From Halorussus vallis (GTDB taxonomy: Archaea > Halobacteriota > Halobacteria > Halobacteriales > Haladaptataceae): DNA of 64,000 nt. The notes under the pieces are model-generated. The model did not search any database. It was given only the letters and a program-made list of their open reading frames with translations, and had not been told where the DNA came from. The DNA is taken from NCBI RefSeq assembly GCF_024138165.1, contig NZ_CP100000.1, forward strand, positions 1,426,001 to 1,490,000. Direction: 5' to 3'. The position numbers and the translations under genes are program-made. Each line of letters begins with the position of its first letter. Position 1 is the stretch's first letter. This document shows, piece after piece, positions 51,376 through 59,721 of the stretch.

Positions 51376-52407
51376 CTAATACTGGTGTTCGAAGCTTAGT
51401 TCAGCATGCTCATAGGAGTACGATTTGATACCGGACTCTTCGCAGTGGGATCTAAGCTCTGCCGGAGGTACATACACTTGCTCTTCCGCTTCCTCCTCGA
51501 AATGGTGGAGGAACGCGATAGAGATATTTCGGCCCTCCTCGCTGACATCGACAACGACCGCTAAATCTGGGTCGTCGTAATCGGGTTTGATGACATAATC
51601 GCCCGGCGTAAATGGATTCTCCGCAAACTCCAGATTCGTGTGCTTGTAGGTGTAGAGCTTGATATCCTGGTCGTCGCAGTATGATGCGAGCTTCGCCGGG
51701 TGGATTTCGCGCCAATTCCCAGGGCCCTCATCGAGCATATTCGGGAACGCAACATTGACTGCTTCACCGTCCATCTCCTGCCCGTAGGCGGTGGTATTTT
51801 TCTCGGGTGGTAAAACCTCTACGACCACAGCGACTGACGCATCATCATTGTCTTTCTTCACGACACGGTCACCAGGTGAGAACGGATTCTCGGGTTTCTG
51901 GTTGAGGTGGGCTGTATTCGGCCCCAAGTCGTGCAATTCATTCATCGGACGAGCAGCCAAGTGTGCGAGCTTCTCGGGTTCCTCGCCAGAGTATGCTTCT
52001 TGAGTCTTCACCTTCGACTTGAGTGTTTCAGTTCGTTCCCAGCCGAGGAGGATGAGTGCGTCTTCGTTATCCCGATGCCAGACCATTACGATGATGTCGT
52101 CGTCCGGGTCGTTTTCAAGGATGTTCGTCGGCCGGAAAGCAGAGACGTCGCGGGAGGTCTTCACGTCAATTTCGTATCCGAATACCTCGAAGTCGTATCC
52201 TGAGAAACTCTCAGGATTGCACCGACGGATGGCTTCCTCATTTTGCCACTCCCACATCTCGACGGGAAGATACTCGCGACAGAACTGCTCAAACGCCAGC
52301 TCGCCGAGGTTGCCGATACGTTTGACGTCCAGATCGCCAGCGCCTTGAATAACTGCCTGATGATGGGCTCGTTCTCTGTCGATTTCGTCCGGCGTATACA
52401 GATACAT
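51376..52407 (-). CDS. PD-(D/E)XK-like nuclease with duplicated C-terminal domains
   Basis: This 343-residue protein starts with a restriction-endonuclease-like fold: an early GELAFEQFC, then SGYDFEVFGYEIDVKTS (D72 and D81-x-K83). From about residue 165 it has two copies of a beta-barrel-like unit: PFSPGDRVVKKDNDDASVAV... HPAKLASYCDDQDIKLYTYK and PFTPGDYVIKPDYDDPDLAV... PPAELRSHCEESGIKSYSYE. The units may read modified DNA or bind a partner. It looks like a single-gene restriction-type effector. The domain call is from pattern only. Confidence 0.65.
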   Translation of the reverse strand: MYLYTPDEIDRERAHHQAVIQGAGDLDVKRIGNLGELAFEQFCREYLPVEMWEWQNEEAIRRCNPESFSGYDFEVFGYEIDVKTSRDVSAFRPTNILENDPDDDIIVMVWHRDNEDALILLGWERTETLKSKVKTQEAYSGEEPEKLAHLAARPMNELHDLGPNTAHLNQKPENPFSPGDRVVKKDNDDASVAVVVEVLPPEKNTTAYGQEMDGEAVNVAFPNMLDEGPGNWREIHPAKLASYCDDQDIKLYTYKHTNLEFAENPFTPGDYVIKPDYDDPDLAVVVDVSEEGRNISIAFLHHFEEEAEEQVYVPPAELRSHCEESGIKSYSYEHAELSFEHQY

Positions 52408-52497
52408 TGCATCTGGATTGTTTCATGGCGTGATATATCTTATCTCTCGAAAATACTCCTTCGATAAGACTATCCTCATTATCTGTTTACCCTGCCT

Positions 52498-52965
52498 ATG
52501 GTCGAAGGGACAATCAATATTGGAACGCTATTAGGTGCATTTATTAGTGGATTGATTGGGCTAGTCGTAGTGGAATATCGCTATTTCCGAGAGAAGCACC
52601 GTTCTGTTCGGGAATGGTATGACCATACAATTCAATATGCTAGACAAGGAAAAGTAGCTCGCTCAGGGGACAAAAAAACTGATTTGTGGAAGAACCATGG
52701 TGGGGAAATCTATGGTACTATATACGATAATCTGTCAGAACACCTCTCAGAAGCACCAGAGCATGTTGATACCGATGTTCTGGAGGCAGTGAACGAGTTC
52801 TGTATCACTTGCAGATATTTTAAAGAAGAGGCAGGTGATACCGAGATTGATGCGTCTGTAATGAACGTCAAAGCAGACGAACTCATTGATGCCTGTAATG
52901 CCTCAAAAGCTGAGGTTGGCTATATTACTCCACGACTGAGAAAGGTCGTTAAGTCATTCACTTAG
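52498..52965 (+). CDS. Membrane-anchored small protein, unknown function
   Basis: This 155-residue protein has one N-terminal helix (TLLGAFISGLIGLVVVEYRY) followed by a helical soluble domain with WYDHTIQYARQ and FCITCRYFKEEAGD. It has five cysteine/histidine positions but no zinc pattern. It is divergent from the nuclease-like gene with about 90 bases between starts. No family was recognised. Confidence 0.6.
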   Translation: MVEGTINIGTLLGAFISGLIGLVVVEYRYFREKHRSVREWYDHTIQYARQGKVARSGDKKTDLWKNHGGEIYGTIYDNLSEHLSEAPEHVDTDVLEAVNEFCITCRYFKEEAGDTEIDASVMNVKADELIDACNASKAEVGYITPRLRKVVKSFT

Positions 52966-52982
52966 AGAATAAGTTGGGATGT

Positions 52983-53711
52983 TCAGAAGTTCATCATAAC
53001 TTCGCGACCGAAAATACGGTCTTCATCATCTGCTAAACTCCGGAAGAAATCCCACCCGTCATCAAGTGGTTGATTGATGTGTAGTTCGCCATTCGAGGGG
53101 AGAACATTTTCACAGATGTACTCTAATAATTGCGCTGCCACACCCTGTCGTCTCATCCCTTCATCAACCCATATCTGTATTAGCACATCATCTTCATTCA
53201 GTGTCGCAAATCCACAATAGACTCCGTTTTGACTTGCTAACCATACCCGATGGTTATTGGCATCGTAGCTCCAGAACCCGATTCCATCAACCTTAGTTTG
53301 GAGAGAGAATAGCCGTGCCACCTTTTCCAGAGATTCTCCATCTACAGGAGTCGCGTAGAACTGTCGACCGTGGTCATTTTGGAGGAAATCTATTGGCTGA
53401 TGCATCTGGCCTTGGTGTTCTAACTCTGTGATGTTCTCGCAATCTGAACAGATGTATCCAGGAATGTCCCATTGTGTGGCTATTGCATCATCTCGAATAT
53501 ATCGAACATCATCTCCACACGAGGCACACTTTGCAACATCAACTGAGACGGTAGCCTGACATCGGTCTAAGGGTAGATGAGCATCGCACTCACGGCACGA
53601 GCTTCCGATAACTTCCTTGTACCGGCTTCCACAATTCGGACATTCAAAGACGCTTATGTCTTCTCGGCGTTTTTCAGAGTGACCTTTGAATAGTTGTGAT
53701 TGAAGAGGCAT
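52983..53711 (-). CDS. Zinc-ribbon protein with C-terminal GNAT-like domain
   Basis: This is a 242-residue protein. Three CxxC-type sites (CPNCGSRY, CRECDAHL, CASCGDDV, CSDCENIT) form one or two zinc ribbons in the first 100 residues. From about residue 125 a GNAT-like acetyltransferase follows (GFWSYDANNHRVWLASQ, YCGFATLNEDDVLIQIWVD, GMRRQGVAAQLLEYICEN with the R-x-x-G-x-A loop). The combination suggests modification of a nucleic acid- or protein-bound target. It could act in the island's immunity or as a small-molecule enzyme. Confidence 0.7.
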   Translation of the reverse strand: MPLQSQLFKGHSEKRREDISVFECPNCGSRYKEVIGSSCRECDAHLPLDRCQATVSVDVAKCASCGDDVRYIRDDAIATQWDIPGYICSDCENITELEHQGQMHQPIDFLQNDHGRQFYATPVDGESLEKVARLFSLQTKVDGIGFWSYDANNHRVWLASQNGVYCGFATLNEDDVLIQIWVDEGMRRQGVAAQLLEYICENVLPSNGELHINQPLDDGWDFFRSLADDEDRIFGREVMMNF

Positions 53712-53757
53712 ACTGTAACCTGGATAGACATAACATATAGAACCTACTCAAACGAGA

Positions 53758-54480
53758 CTAAACGGAGACAATTAGTTCCCGTACGTTATCTGGACTTGCT
53801 CGGATTCGTTTGAGATGTTCACTATCTTCTACTCTCTCAGCGAGAGTAAGTAATTCTCTGCCCCGTAGTTCGAGCCACGTCGTCTCATATCGACTTCGCT
53901 CCGCTTCAGTTGCAGGAATCCAATAGCAGTCCCCGATGAAATCCTTGCTCCCATTAGACGCAAATGCGAATGCAGCCGTCTCTTCCGGCAACGACGTCAA
54001 CGCCTCCTGAGAAGCAATCAAATACTTGGTCCCCAATGCGACGAAGACCAAGTCATAGCCTTCGGCAAAGATTTGCCGGAGGTCTTGAGGGATATTCTTC
54101 TCCCGACTGACGGCAGCTACCAACTCCTTGTTGGTCATCTCCTTTACGTCTAGCCCGAATCTCTCCGCTCGTTCTCGAACCTGCTCAATTTCATTGAACG
54201 TGCACTCGTAGGAGGGAATCTCTGTACTGGAGGAGAGCACCCCAAATCCGGCGGAGATAATACGCCAATCGACGGTGGCGACCTCCGAAAGCCGCTCTAC
54301 GGCAGACTGGATGTGTCCATGTTCTCTCCCCGTGTACATTTCAGCCGCCGAAGCCACAGACTCAGGAAACTCCTCAACCAATGTTTCCCTTGACTTCTCG
54401 TCGACTCGTCTACAGTCAGCTACTGCGTCGTATCGCTTGCTTCCAGAACAAGGTGAGACGACCAGTACGTCTGGTTCCAT
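53758..54480 (-). CDS. DUF6884-like protein
   Basis: This 240-residue protein has a start typical of the DUF6884/YaaA-like group: VVSPCSGSKRYDAV, then AAEMYTGREHGH and WRIISAGFGVLSSSTEIPSYECTF. The C-S-x-x-K, M-Y-x-G and S-A-G-x-G-x-L...I-x-x-Y-x-C motifs are conserved in that group and suggest a nucleotide- or base-handling enzyme of unknown reaction. It is divergent from the next gene. The family call is from memory of motifs and is not certain. Confidence 0.55.
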   Translation of the reverse strand: MEPDVLVVSPCSGSKRYDAVADCRRVDEKSRETLVEEFPESVASAAEMYTGREHGHIQSAVERLSEVATVDWRIISAGFGVLSSSTEIPSYECTFNEIEQVRERAERFGLDVKEMTNKELVAAVSREKNIPQDLRQIFAEGYDLVFVALGTKYLIASQEALTSLPEETAAFAFASNGSKDFIGDCYWIPATEAERSRYETTWLELRGRELLTLAERVEDSEHLKRIRASPDNVRELIVSV

Positions 54481-54566
54481 AGTTCCCGATGCCTCCCGAT
54501 GAATCGTATATCCTACGAGACAGTCTGTACTATCAAGTTAAGTTGTTCATCACCAAAGGAGCCTCT

Positions 54567-55673
54567 ATGGACCTGACACGCAACAAGAAAATCAGAAAAG
54601 CATGGCCCGGAGGTGGCTATGCGAGTGTCTACAGGTACAATCTAAGCGACGAGAAAGGCGATCAAATTCTCACCAGACTCCGGAACTCGGTTGACTCCGA
54701 CTCGAATGACTACGACCAGCATCCTCAATCAGTTAGCCGAGAGTACTGGGTGAAGTACTACCTCGAGGAATTCGGTGATGAAATTGGCATCAGCATTCAC
54801 GCCAACCTCGACAAGAAAGTATCCGGAAACCGTGGAGACTACGAAATAGTCCACGACGGCGAGCAGAAAATACTCGAGGTTGAGAAAGACGTTAGCGATT
54901 TTCTCAAGCACGGCCACTCAACGTCCGGAAAATCTGGATGGAGCGACCCAGCGAGTATCGACCTCGTGTTTGCAGCCACCGATAGGAACGACCGCAAGTC
55001 CGAAATCGATGTTCCTGTCATTGTCTCCGCCGAGCAGGACTACGATGATACCGACGCTCCCGCATTCTCCCAATGGTACGACCGAGTGAATGATATCAAA
55101 TCAGCCAAAGAAGCCCTCTATTATCATCTCCTCAACGCGGTCTATAGCCACTATTGTAAAGGCGTACCGAGTCTTCCAGATTTCAATCGTCTCGCCGGGG
55201 ACCTCGATGATTATAGTCTAAAGATGAACAAACGATATCTCACTGCGATTCACTCGGTGATGGGGGATCACGCAAAATTACACACCGATTCAGTGCTATT
55301 CGATTCAGACACCGAATCAATCCGGAGTGACGATTCGTTCTCTGATGTAAAAGGGAGAGTTATAGACTCAGTTGAGGAGTCGTACTCCGAAGGGGAGAGT
55401 TTGGATTGTCCAAAATGCAATCAGCTTATGGTAGCTCTCGGTCAGAATCGGTTCACGTACGAACCAGATATGCAGGAAATGACCGAGGGACAGTTTGCTG
55501 AGCAAGTTGCAGCCCAACAAGGAGGGTTCTTTGAAGAAGGCATACACGGAGAGACGCTTACCGTCTCGTACTGCTTCGACTGCCTCGTCGTTGGTGCGAA
55601 GGCTCCCCGAGATTCAGAAGCAATGTACATCGACAACACAGAACCATTTCAATTGCCGGACGAAGAGAACTGA
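54567..55673 (+). CDS. Possible PD-(D/E)XK-type nuclease in operon with GIY-YIG copy 2
   Basis: This is a 368-residue protein if it starts MDLTRNKKIRKAW; an ATG at 54489 would add 26 residues right at the divergent gene's start. GNRGDYEIVHDGEQKILEVEKD fits a D-x(n)-ExK core (D91, E104/E106, K107), with the N-terminal glutamate in YWVKYYLEEFGDE. The C-terminus has CPKCNQLM and, 75 residues on, CFDCLVV, a probable zinc site. GIY-YIG copy 2 begins 6 bases after the stop, so the two are one operon. No family was recognised. Confidence 0.6.
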   Translation: MDLTRNKKIRKAWPGGGYASVYRYNLSDEKGDQILTRLRNSVDSDSNDYDQHPQSVSREYWVKYYLEEFGDEIGISIHANLDKKVSGNRGDYEIVHDGEQKILEVEKDVSDFLKHGHSTSGKSGWSDPASIDLVFAATDRNDRKSEIDVPVIVSAEQDYDDTDAPAFSQWYDRVNDIKSAKEALYYHLLNAVYSHYCKGVPSLPDFNRLAGDLDDYSLKMNKRYLTAIHSVMGDHAKLHTDSVLFDSDTESIRSDDSFSDVKGRVIDSVEESYSEGESLDCPKCNQLMVALGQNRFTYEPDMQEMTEGQFAEQVAAQQGGFFEEGIHGETLTVSYCFDCLVVGAKAPRDSEAMYIDNTEPFQLPDEEN

Positions 55674-55679
55674 ACAGAT

Positions 55680-56390
55680 ATGACGGGAGAAGGGGATATC
55701 GAGCGTCTGTATAGACTTCTCGAAGAGCTAGAGGCAACAGTCGGAGGCAAACAGAAGCTCAAGGATTGCACTGGCTATATGGACTGGCCTGACCGGGGCG
55801 TCTACATCTTCTTCGCTCCGGACGAATACCGAGAGTCTGGCGATCAACTTCGGGTGACTCGTATTGAGACTCATGCGGTCTCCGAAGGAAGCAGTACTTC
55901 ACTCTGGGACCGACTTCGGACGCATCGAGGGGCGATGCGCGGAACCTACGAAGGAGGGGGAAATCATCGCGGCTCCGTATTCAGAAAACGAGTTGGAGAG
56001 GCCTTAGTAGAGCGTGATTCCCTGCACGATGAGTATCCTCATTGGGGCGAGGGTTCAAGCGCGAAAAGGGAACGCCGACTTAGTGAACTTGAGATGGAGC
56101 AGCGAGTGAGCGACTATCTTCGGGACCTGCCGTTTCTCTGGCTGAATGTCGACGATGAACCGAGTGCCGATAGCCAGCGGGCCTACATCGAGCGAAATAT
56201 AATTGCACTACTTAGCAATTATCAGCGAGACGCCGTCGACCCTCGCTCGGATGATTGGCTTGGAAACCACAGTCGAAGCAAGAAAATCCGAGAGTCTGGA
56301 CTGTGGAACGTGGATCATGTTGACAAGAACTATGACTCCACTTTTCTCACTCAGCTTGAGGAATACATAGAGAGGACACAGCCACTATAG
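55680..56390 (+). CDS. GIY-YIG-like nuclease-domain protein, copy 2
   Basis: This 236-residue protein has exactly the same length as copy 1 at 45534. GVYIFF is unchanged, but the second motif reads RIETH rather than RIGTH, so the glycine of YIG is replaced by glutamate. SLWDRLRTHRG is identical. The DNA is more A+T-rich than in copy 1. It follows the nuclease-like gene after 6 bases. It may keep structure and lose or change cutting. Confidence 0.75.
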   Translation: MTGEGDIERLYRLLEELEATVGGKQKLKDCTGYMDWPDRGVYIFFAPDEYRESGDQLRVTRIETHAVSEGSSTSLWDRLRTHRGAMRGTYEGGGNHRGSVFRKRVGEALVERDSLHDEYPHWGEGSSAKRERRLSELEMEQRVSDYLRDLPFLWLNVDDEPSADSQRAYIERNIIALLSNYQRDAVDPRSDDWLGNHSRSKKIRESGLWNVDHVDKNYDSTFLTQLEEYIERTQPL

Positions 56391-56522
56391 GCCAGTTTGA
56401 GACTGTGAAAGTCTATTCTCTTACTCCTATTCGATTTCCCTCCTCCAAAATTTTGCTTAAGCATCTACCTTGCTTGCGACCTACTTCAGGGAAGGATTTT
56501 TGAAAGCCTATCGCTTTGGTTG

Positions 56523-57176
56523 ATGAATATGTACAGTTACATTAGGAGATATGATGCGAACCCGACAAGCACGTTTTTAGAAGACAGAGGCGCGATCCCC
56601 GACCCAGATTTTTGGTCGAATCAACATGAAGGCAAGACTGTACCCGTTTGGGCCGTATGTGGTCCACGTCCCAGAGACACATTAGAAAAAGGCGACCGAG
56701 TCTTCTTTACACCGATGAAGTCGAATATGAACGGTGAATACGAATATATCTGTACAGGCGCCTTAGTTGTTGAAGAAAAGCTGAGTTTGGAAGACGCGCT
56801 TGCTAGTCCTCGATTAAATGATGACTTCAAAAGCAAATATATGCGCGACCTCCTCCATTCTTCACACCTCATTCGAGATATCAAGAAGGACAATTCTGAG
56901 ATCGCCAAGAAACGAATCAAGAACATCATTATCGGAAATCCGGAGGAGTCCGTGTGGTTTGGAGATAATGACCTTACGTTAGAGACGGTCCTCAAACAGC
57001 AGGGGAAGGAGGACATTGCGGATTCAGTAGCGAACGCAACCAGACAACCAAAGCGGTTCCGCCAAAAGGACTCTGATCTCCTCTATGATGCTCTTGTTTC
57101 AGAACTGGACGAGAGGAATGGACGGCCAGGAGCGTCGACAGATACCGATGGATGTCGCGCTTGTAGGGGAGGATAG
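56523..57176 (+). CDS. Possible nucleotide-modification-associated protein
   Basis: This is a 217-residue protein starting MNMYSYIRRYDANPTSTFLE (an ATG at 56529 is equally possible). The N-terminal half, with VWAVCGPRPRDTLEKGDRVF and YICTGALVVEEKLSLEDAL, resembles Nmad-type domains ('Y-V-R-Y-D...C-x-P-x-R...G-D') found near DNA base-modification genes. A helical part follows, and the C-terminus has CRACRGG. The resemblance is modest. It lies between the GIY-YIG gene and the recombinase cassette. Confidence 0.45.
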   Translation: MNMYSYIRRYDANPTSTFLEDRGAIPDPDFWSNQHEGKTVPVWAVCGPRPRDTLEKGDRVFFTPMKSNMNGEYEYICTGALVVEEKLSLEDALASPRLNDDFKSKYMRDLLHSSHLIRDIKKDNSEIAKKRIKNIIIGNPEESVWFGDNDLTLETVLKQQGKEDIADSVANATRQPKRFRQKDSDLLYDALVSELDERNGRPGASTDTDGCRACRGG

Positions 57177-57236
57177 CAGTTCTGCATCCGGTAATGATAA
57201 TATATTGACAACCATCCAACTATATGGTGGTTCTCC

Positions 57237-57440
57237 ATGACTGATAAACCCTTAGCACCCCGTCGACCAATGGACGACAACAAGGGATTAGGCGAGGGAA
57301 TGACTAGTGTCGACATCTACTGCCACCGCCAACACAAAGGCCAATGGCAGGAGGAAGCCGACGAACAGGGACTAAGCCTGAGTCGCTATCTGATCGAGCT
57401 CATTCAGGAAGCTCGTTGGCAGCGCCACAACGATAGCTGA
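57237..57440 (+). CDS. Small ribbon-helix-helix-like protein
   Basis: This 67-residue protein has MTSVDIYCHRQHKGQWQEEA followed by GLSLSRYLIELIQEARWQRH. The same pattern occurs in the next protein (ELFPAKQHKEEWSEEAK...SSLSGYLYDLIQEARMYR). A short strand plus two helices suggests a ribbon-helix-helix DNA-binding fold. It is probably a repressor of, or directionality factor for, the adjacent recombinase. An alternative start is the second ATG (57270). Confidence 0.6.
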   Translation: MTDKPLAPRRPMDDNKGLGEGMTSVDIYCHRQHKGQWQEEADEQGLSLSRYLIELIQEARWQRHNDS

Positions 57441-57549
57441 GACGAAGCAATTCGGAAATCCGTTTTCCTCCGAAATCTCGGACATAGACGATGCTACTAC
57501 CGGTAATCTCTTTAACCTAACAATCCAATTATCATTTGGCGATTCTAGT

Positions 57550-58059
57550 ATGACAGAGACGTCTATGGACAGCCCTAGCGACGAACGGGATTACCAAACA
57601 CTGCACGAAAATACGACCCGAGCCGAACTCTTCCCCGCTAAGCAGCACAAAGAGGAATGGTCGGAGGAAGCCAAGCACGAGGGATCCAGTCTCAGCGGCT
57701 ACCTCTACGATCTGATTCAAGAAGCCCGGATGTATCGAGATAGCGGTGCGCCATTCATTCAAACACAGGACCAGACGGTCAAGCAGCTCCAAAATAAAAT
57801 CGACGATCTCCAAGCCCAACTCGAAGACGCCCAACAGGGTAGCAGCGGTCGAGCCCACCTCAGTATCGATGACCTCGTAACTCGGGTTCTGAACGAGCAG
57901 TATCAATCGCTGGACGAGCTCACGGAGCGAATCTCCGCTAGTGAGGACGTCGCTCAACACCTCCAAAGCCAAATCGAGCAGCGACTCTATGGGCTAGCCG
58001 AAAACGGGCAGGTCGAGTATCAGCGTGGACACGGCTGGCGGCTCAAGGAAGAGAACTAA
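57550..58059 (+). CDS. Ribbon-helix-helix-like protein with coiled coil and C-terminal winged helix
   Basis: This 169-residue protein has an N-terminal RHH-like unit related to the preceding small protein. A coiled coil follows (QTVKQLQNKIDDLQAQLEDA), then a helix-turn-helix-like C-terminus (IDDLVTRVLNEQYQSLDEL ... RLYGLAENGQVEYQRGHGWRL). Haloarchaeal integrase genes are commonly preceded by such a gene. It ends one base before the recombinase ATG, so the two are co-translated and probably act together on the att sites or promoter. Confidence 0.7.
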   Translation: MTETSMDSPSDERDYQTLHENTTRAELFPAKQHKEEWSEEAKHEGSSLSGYLYDLIQEARMYRDSGAPFIQTQDQTVKQLQNKIDDLQAQLEDAQQGSSGRAHLSIDDLVTRVLNEQYQSLDELTERISASEDVAQHLQSQIEQRLYGLAENGQVEYQRGHGWRLKEEN

Positions 58060-58060
58060 G

Positions 58061-58996
58061 ATGACAGCCGAACCCAACGCCTCGAAGATCTACGACAACA
58101 AGCATGACGAGGTCAACTACTTCATCACTCGCAAGGAGGCGACCGGCAGGAGCACGAGAACGCTCAACTCGTATAGTCGAGTCCTACGTGAGTTCTTCCA
58201 CGATCAGTTCCCTGATCTCGAACCAGGAGAGGTAGAGATTCGGCATATCGAGGACTACGTGATGGCCCTCACTGAACGCGGCGTCTCCCAGAACTCGAAG
58301 AAGAAGTACCTGGAAGTTCTCTCCAGCTTCTACAGTTATACGATGAAACGACCGCAGTTCGAGAACATCACGAGCAATCCCGCTGCGGTCGTGATGGAGG
58401 AGATTCCTCGTATTCGACCGGACCGCCCCGACTGCGCTACGTGGGACAATGCCTGCAAAATCATCCACAGCATTCCGGACCCGCGAGACAAAACCGTCGC
58501 GATCATCCTCGCCAAGACTGGTGCTCGACTCTTAGAAGTCCTCTCCATCGAAAACGATGACGTTGACCTTGAGAAGGGATTTATTCGACTCCGAGAACGA
58601 AAGGGCGGCAAACAGACCGTCGTCCCCATAGACGACGAGACAATCTACGCGATCAAACGCTACCAGTTCGTCAACGTTGATTCTGATTCGCCGTACCTCT
58701 TCACAAGCAACCGAGGTGATCGCCTCTCCAAAGAACGGATTCGACGAGAGGTGAAGGAGGCTGCGGATAGGGCTGGCGTCGCGCCTAAGGAAGAACGGCG
58801 GTTTGAGAAGAAATTCACTCCTCACACGTTCAGAACTGTCTTCACGACTCTAATGCGGAAGCAAGGGATGAAGCCGTATATTCTGAAATACATTCGTGGC
58901 GACGCCAAGACCGAAACGATGGACATCTACACGCGGGTCGATCGTGAGGAGGCGAAGGAAGAATACCAGAACCACATCAAACGCCTCAATCTATGA
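58061..58996 (+). CDS. Tyrosine recombinase/site-specific integrase
   Basis: This 311-residue protein has a SAM-like N-terminal domain (TRTLNSYSRVLREFFHDQF) and a catalytic domain with arginine in LAKTGARLLEVLSI (R156), lysine in RKGGKQTVV, HTFRTVFTTLM (H255, R258) and the tyrosine nucleophile in MDIYTRVDREE (Y290). In place of the usual L-G-H, the sequence reads YIRGDAK. It should integrate or excise the element carrying it, or resolve dimers. The ATG at 58061 follows the preceding TAA by one base. No att site or tRNA gene was recognised nearby. Confidence 0.93.
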   Translation: MTAEPNASKIYDNKHDEVNYFITRKEATGRSTRTLNSYSRVLREFFHDQFPDLEPGEVEIRHIEDYVMALTERGVSQNSKKKYLEVLSSFYSYTMKRPQFENITSNPAAVVMEEIPRIRPDRPDCATWDNACKIIHSIPDPRDKTVAIILAKTGARLLEVLSIENDDVDLEKGFIRLRERKGGKQTVVPIDDETIYAIKRYQFVNVDSDSPYLFTSNRGDRLSKERIRREVKEAADRAGVAPKEERRFEKKFTPHTFRTVFTTLMRKQGMKPYILKYIRGDAKTETMDIYTRVDREEAKEEYQNHIKRLNL

Positions 58997-59172
58997 TTCT
59001 TGGCTCGTCACCCGTCGTCCTTCAAGTAATCCAGGGTCCGTGGGATATCGTCGCCTGGTTCGTGGGAATTGGTGTTATGGCCTTTTTGGGCTTGCTCACC
59101 CTCACGGTCATCGTCTTTGTGACCAAAATGGTGTTTGACTTCCTCGAATGGTGGTTTAGTCTATTTCCATGA
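58993..59172 (+). CDS. Short membrane protein overlapping the recombinase stop
   Basis: This 59-residue product starts with an ATG overlapping the recombinase TGA (ATGA). It reads MILGSSPVVLQVIQGPWDIV, then a long hydrophobic helix (AWFVGIGVMAFLGLLTLTVI) and MVFDFLEWWFSLFP. The overlap implies coupled translation. It could be a holin-like or anchor protein; no family was recognised. Confidence 0.6.
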   Translation: MILGSSPVVLQVIQGPWDIVAWFVGIGVMAFLGLLTLTVIVFVTKMVFDFLEWWFSLFP

Positions 59173-59241
59173 CGGACACCACTAATTGAACTCTGCCCGA
59201 GCATTGCCCTGCAATAGGTAAACGACATTCCGTAGTGAATC

Positions 59242-59550
59242 ATGGTTGAAGTGATCATCTACGTAAATCGTGAGTCCGAGTTAGAAGAGGTGGCCAGAGT
59301 AACCATCGAGGGAGACGTACTCGGTGAGAGCCCAACGTCGACTGGTCTGCGAGAACGATTTGTGAACGACCCGCGCCTGGACTGCTTCACGGATGGTCGG
59401 GACCTCCTCCGATACATCAGCGCTTCCTATACGACCGGTTATCACATTGCTGTGTACGACAGCGAGGAGTCGAAGCGTATCGTCGAAGAATTGAGCGACG
59501 AAACTTACGAATCCTGGCGGGAGTCAACCGAACTCGAAACCCAACTCTAA
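59242..59550 (+). CDS. Small unknown protein downstream of the recombinase
   Basis: This 102-residue acidic protein begins MVEVIIYVNRESELEEVARV and contains PRLDCFTDGRDLLRYISASY and YDSEESKRIVEELSDETYESW. It looks like a compact alpha/beta protein. It is 69 bases after the membrane protein stop. No family was recognised. The gap 59551-59721 to the convergent PLD-like gene holds no gene. Confidence 0.6.
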   Translation: MVEVIIYVNRESELEEVARVTIEGDVLGESPTSTGLRERFVNDPRLDCFTDGRDLLRYISASYTTGYHIAVYDSEESKRIVEELSDETYESWRESTELETQL

Positions 59551-59721
59551 ACGCTCTAAATGCGTTAGAGAATACACGCTATAGGATGCTCACCGATTCT
59601 TTTGATTGCTCTGGGGAAGATCATTCACCCTGCTTTCAAACCGAGTGCTGTGTTTCACTCACGCACATGGAAACGCTGTTGTAGATTGCAGATGACGATG
59701 AATTGCCTAGTTCAGCATGAC

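Noticed and set aside
46978-59721. Possible tRNA-type attachment site for the integrase
   Set aside because: No cloverleaf or tRNA 3'-end sequence was recognised by eye and no direct repeat was found that pairs convincingly around the recombinase.
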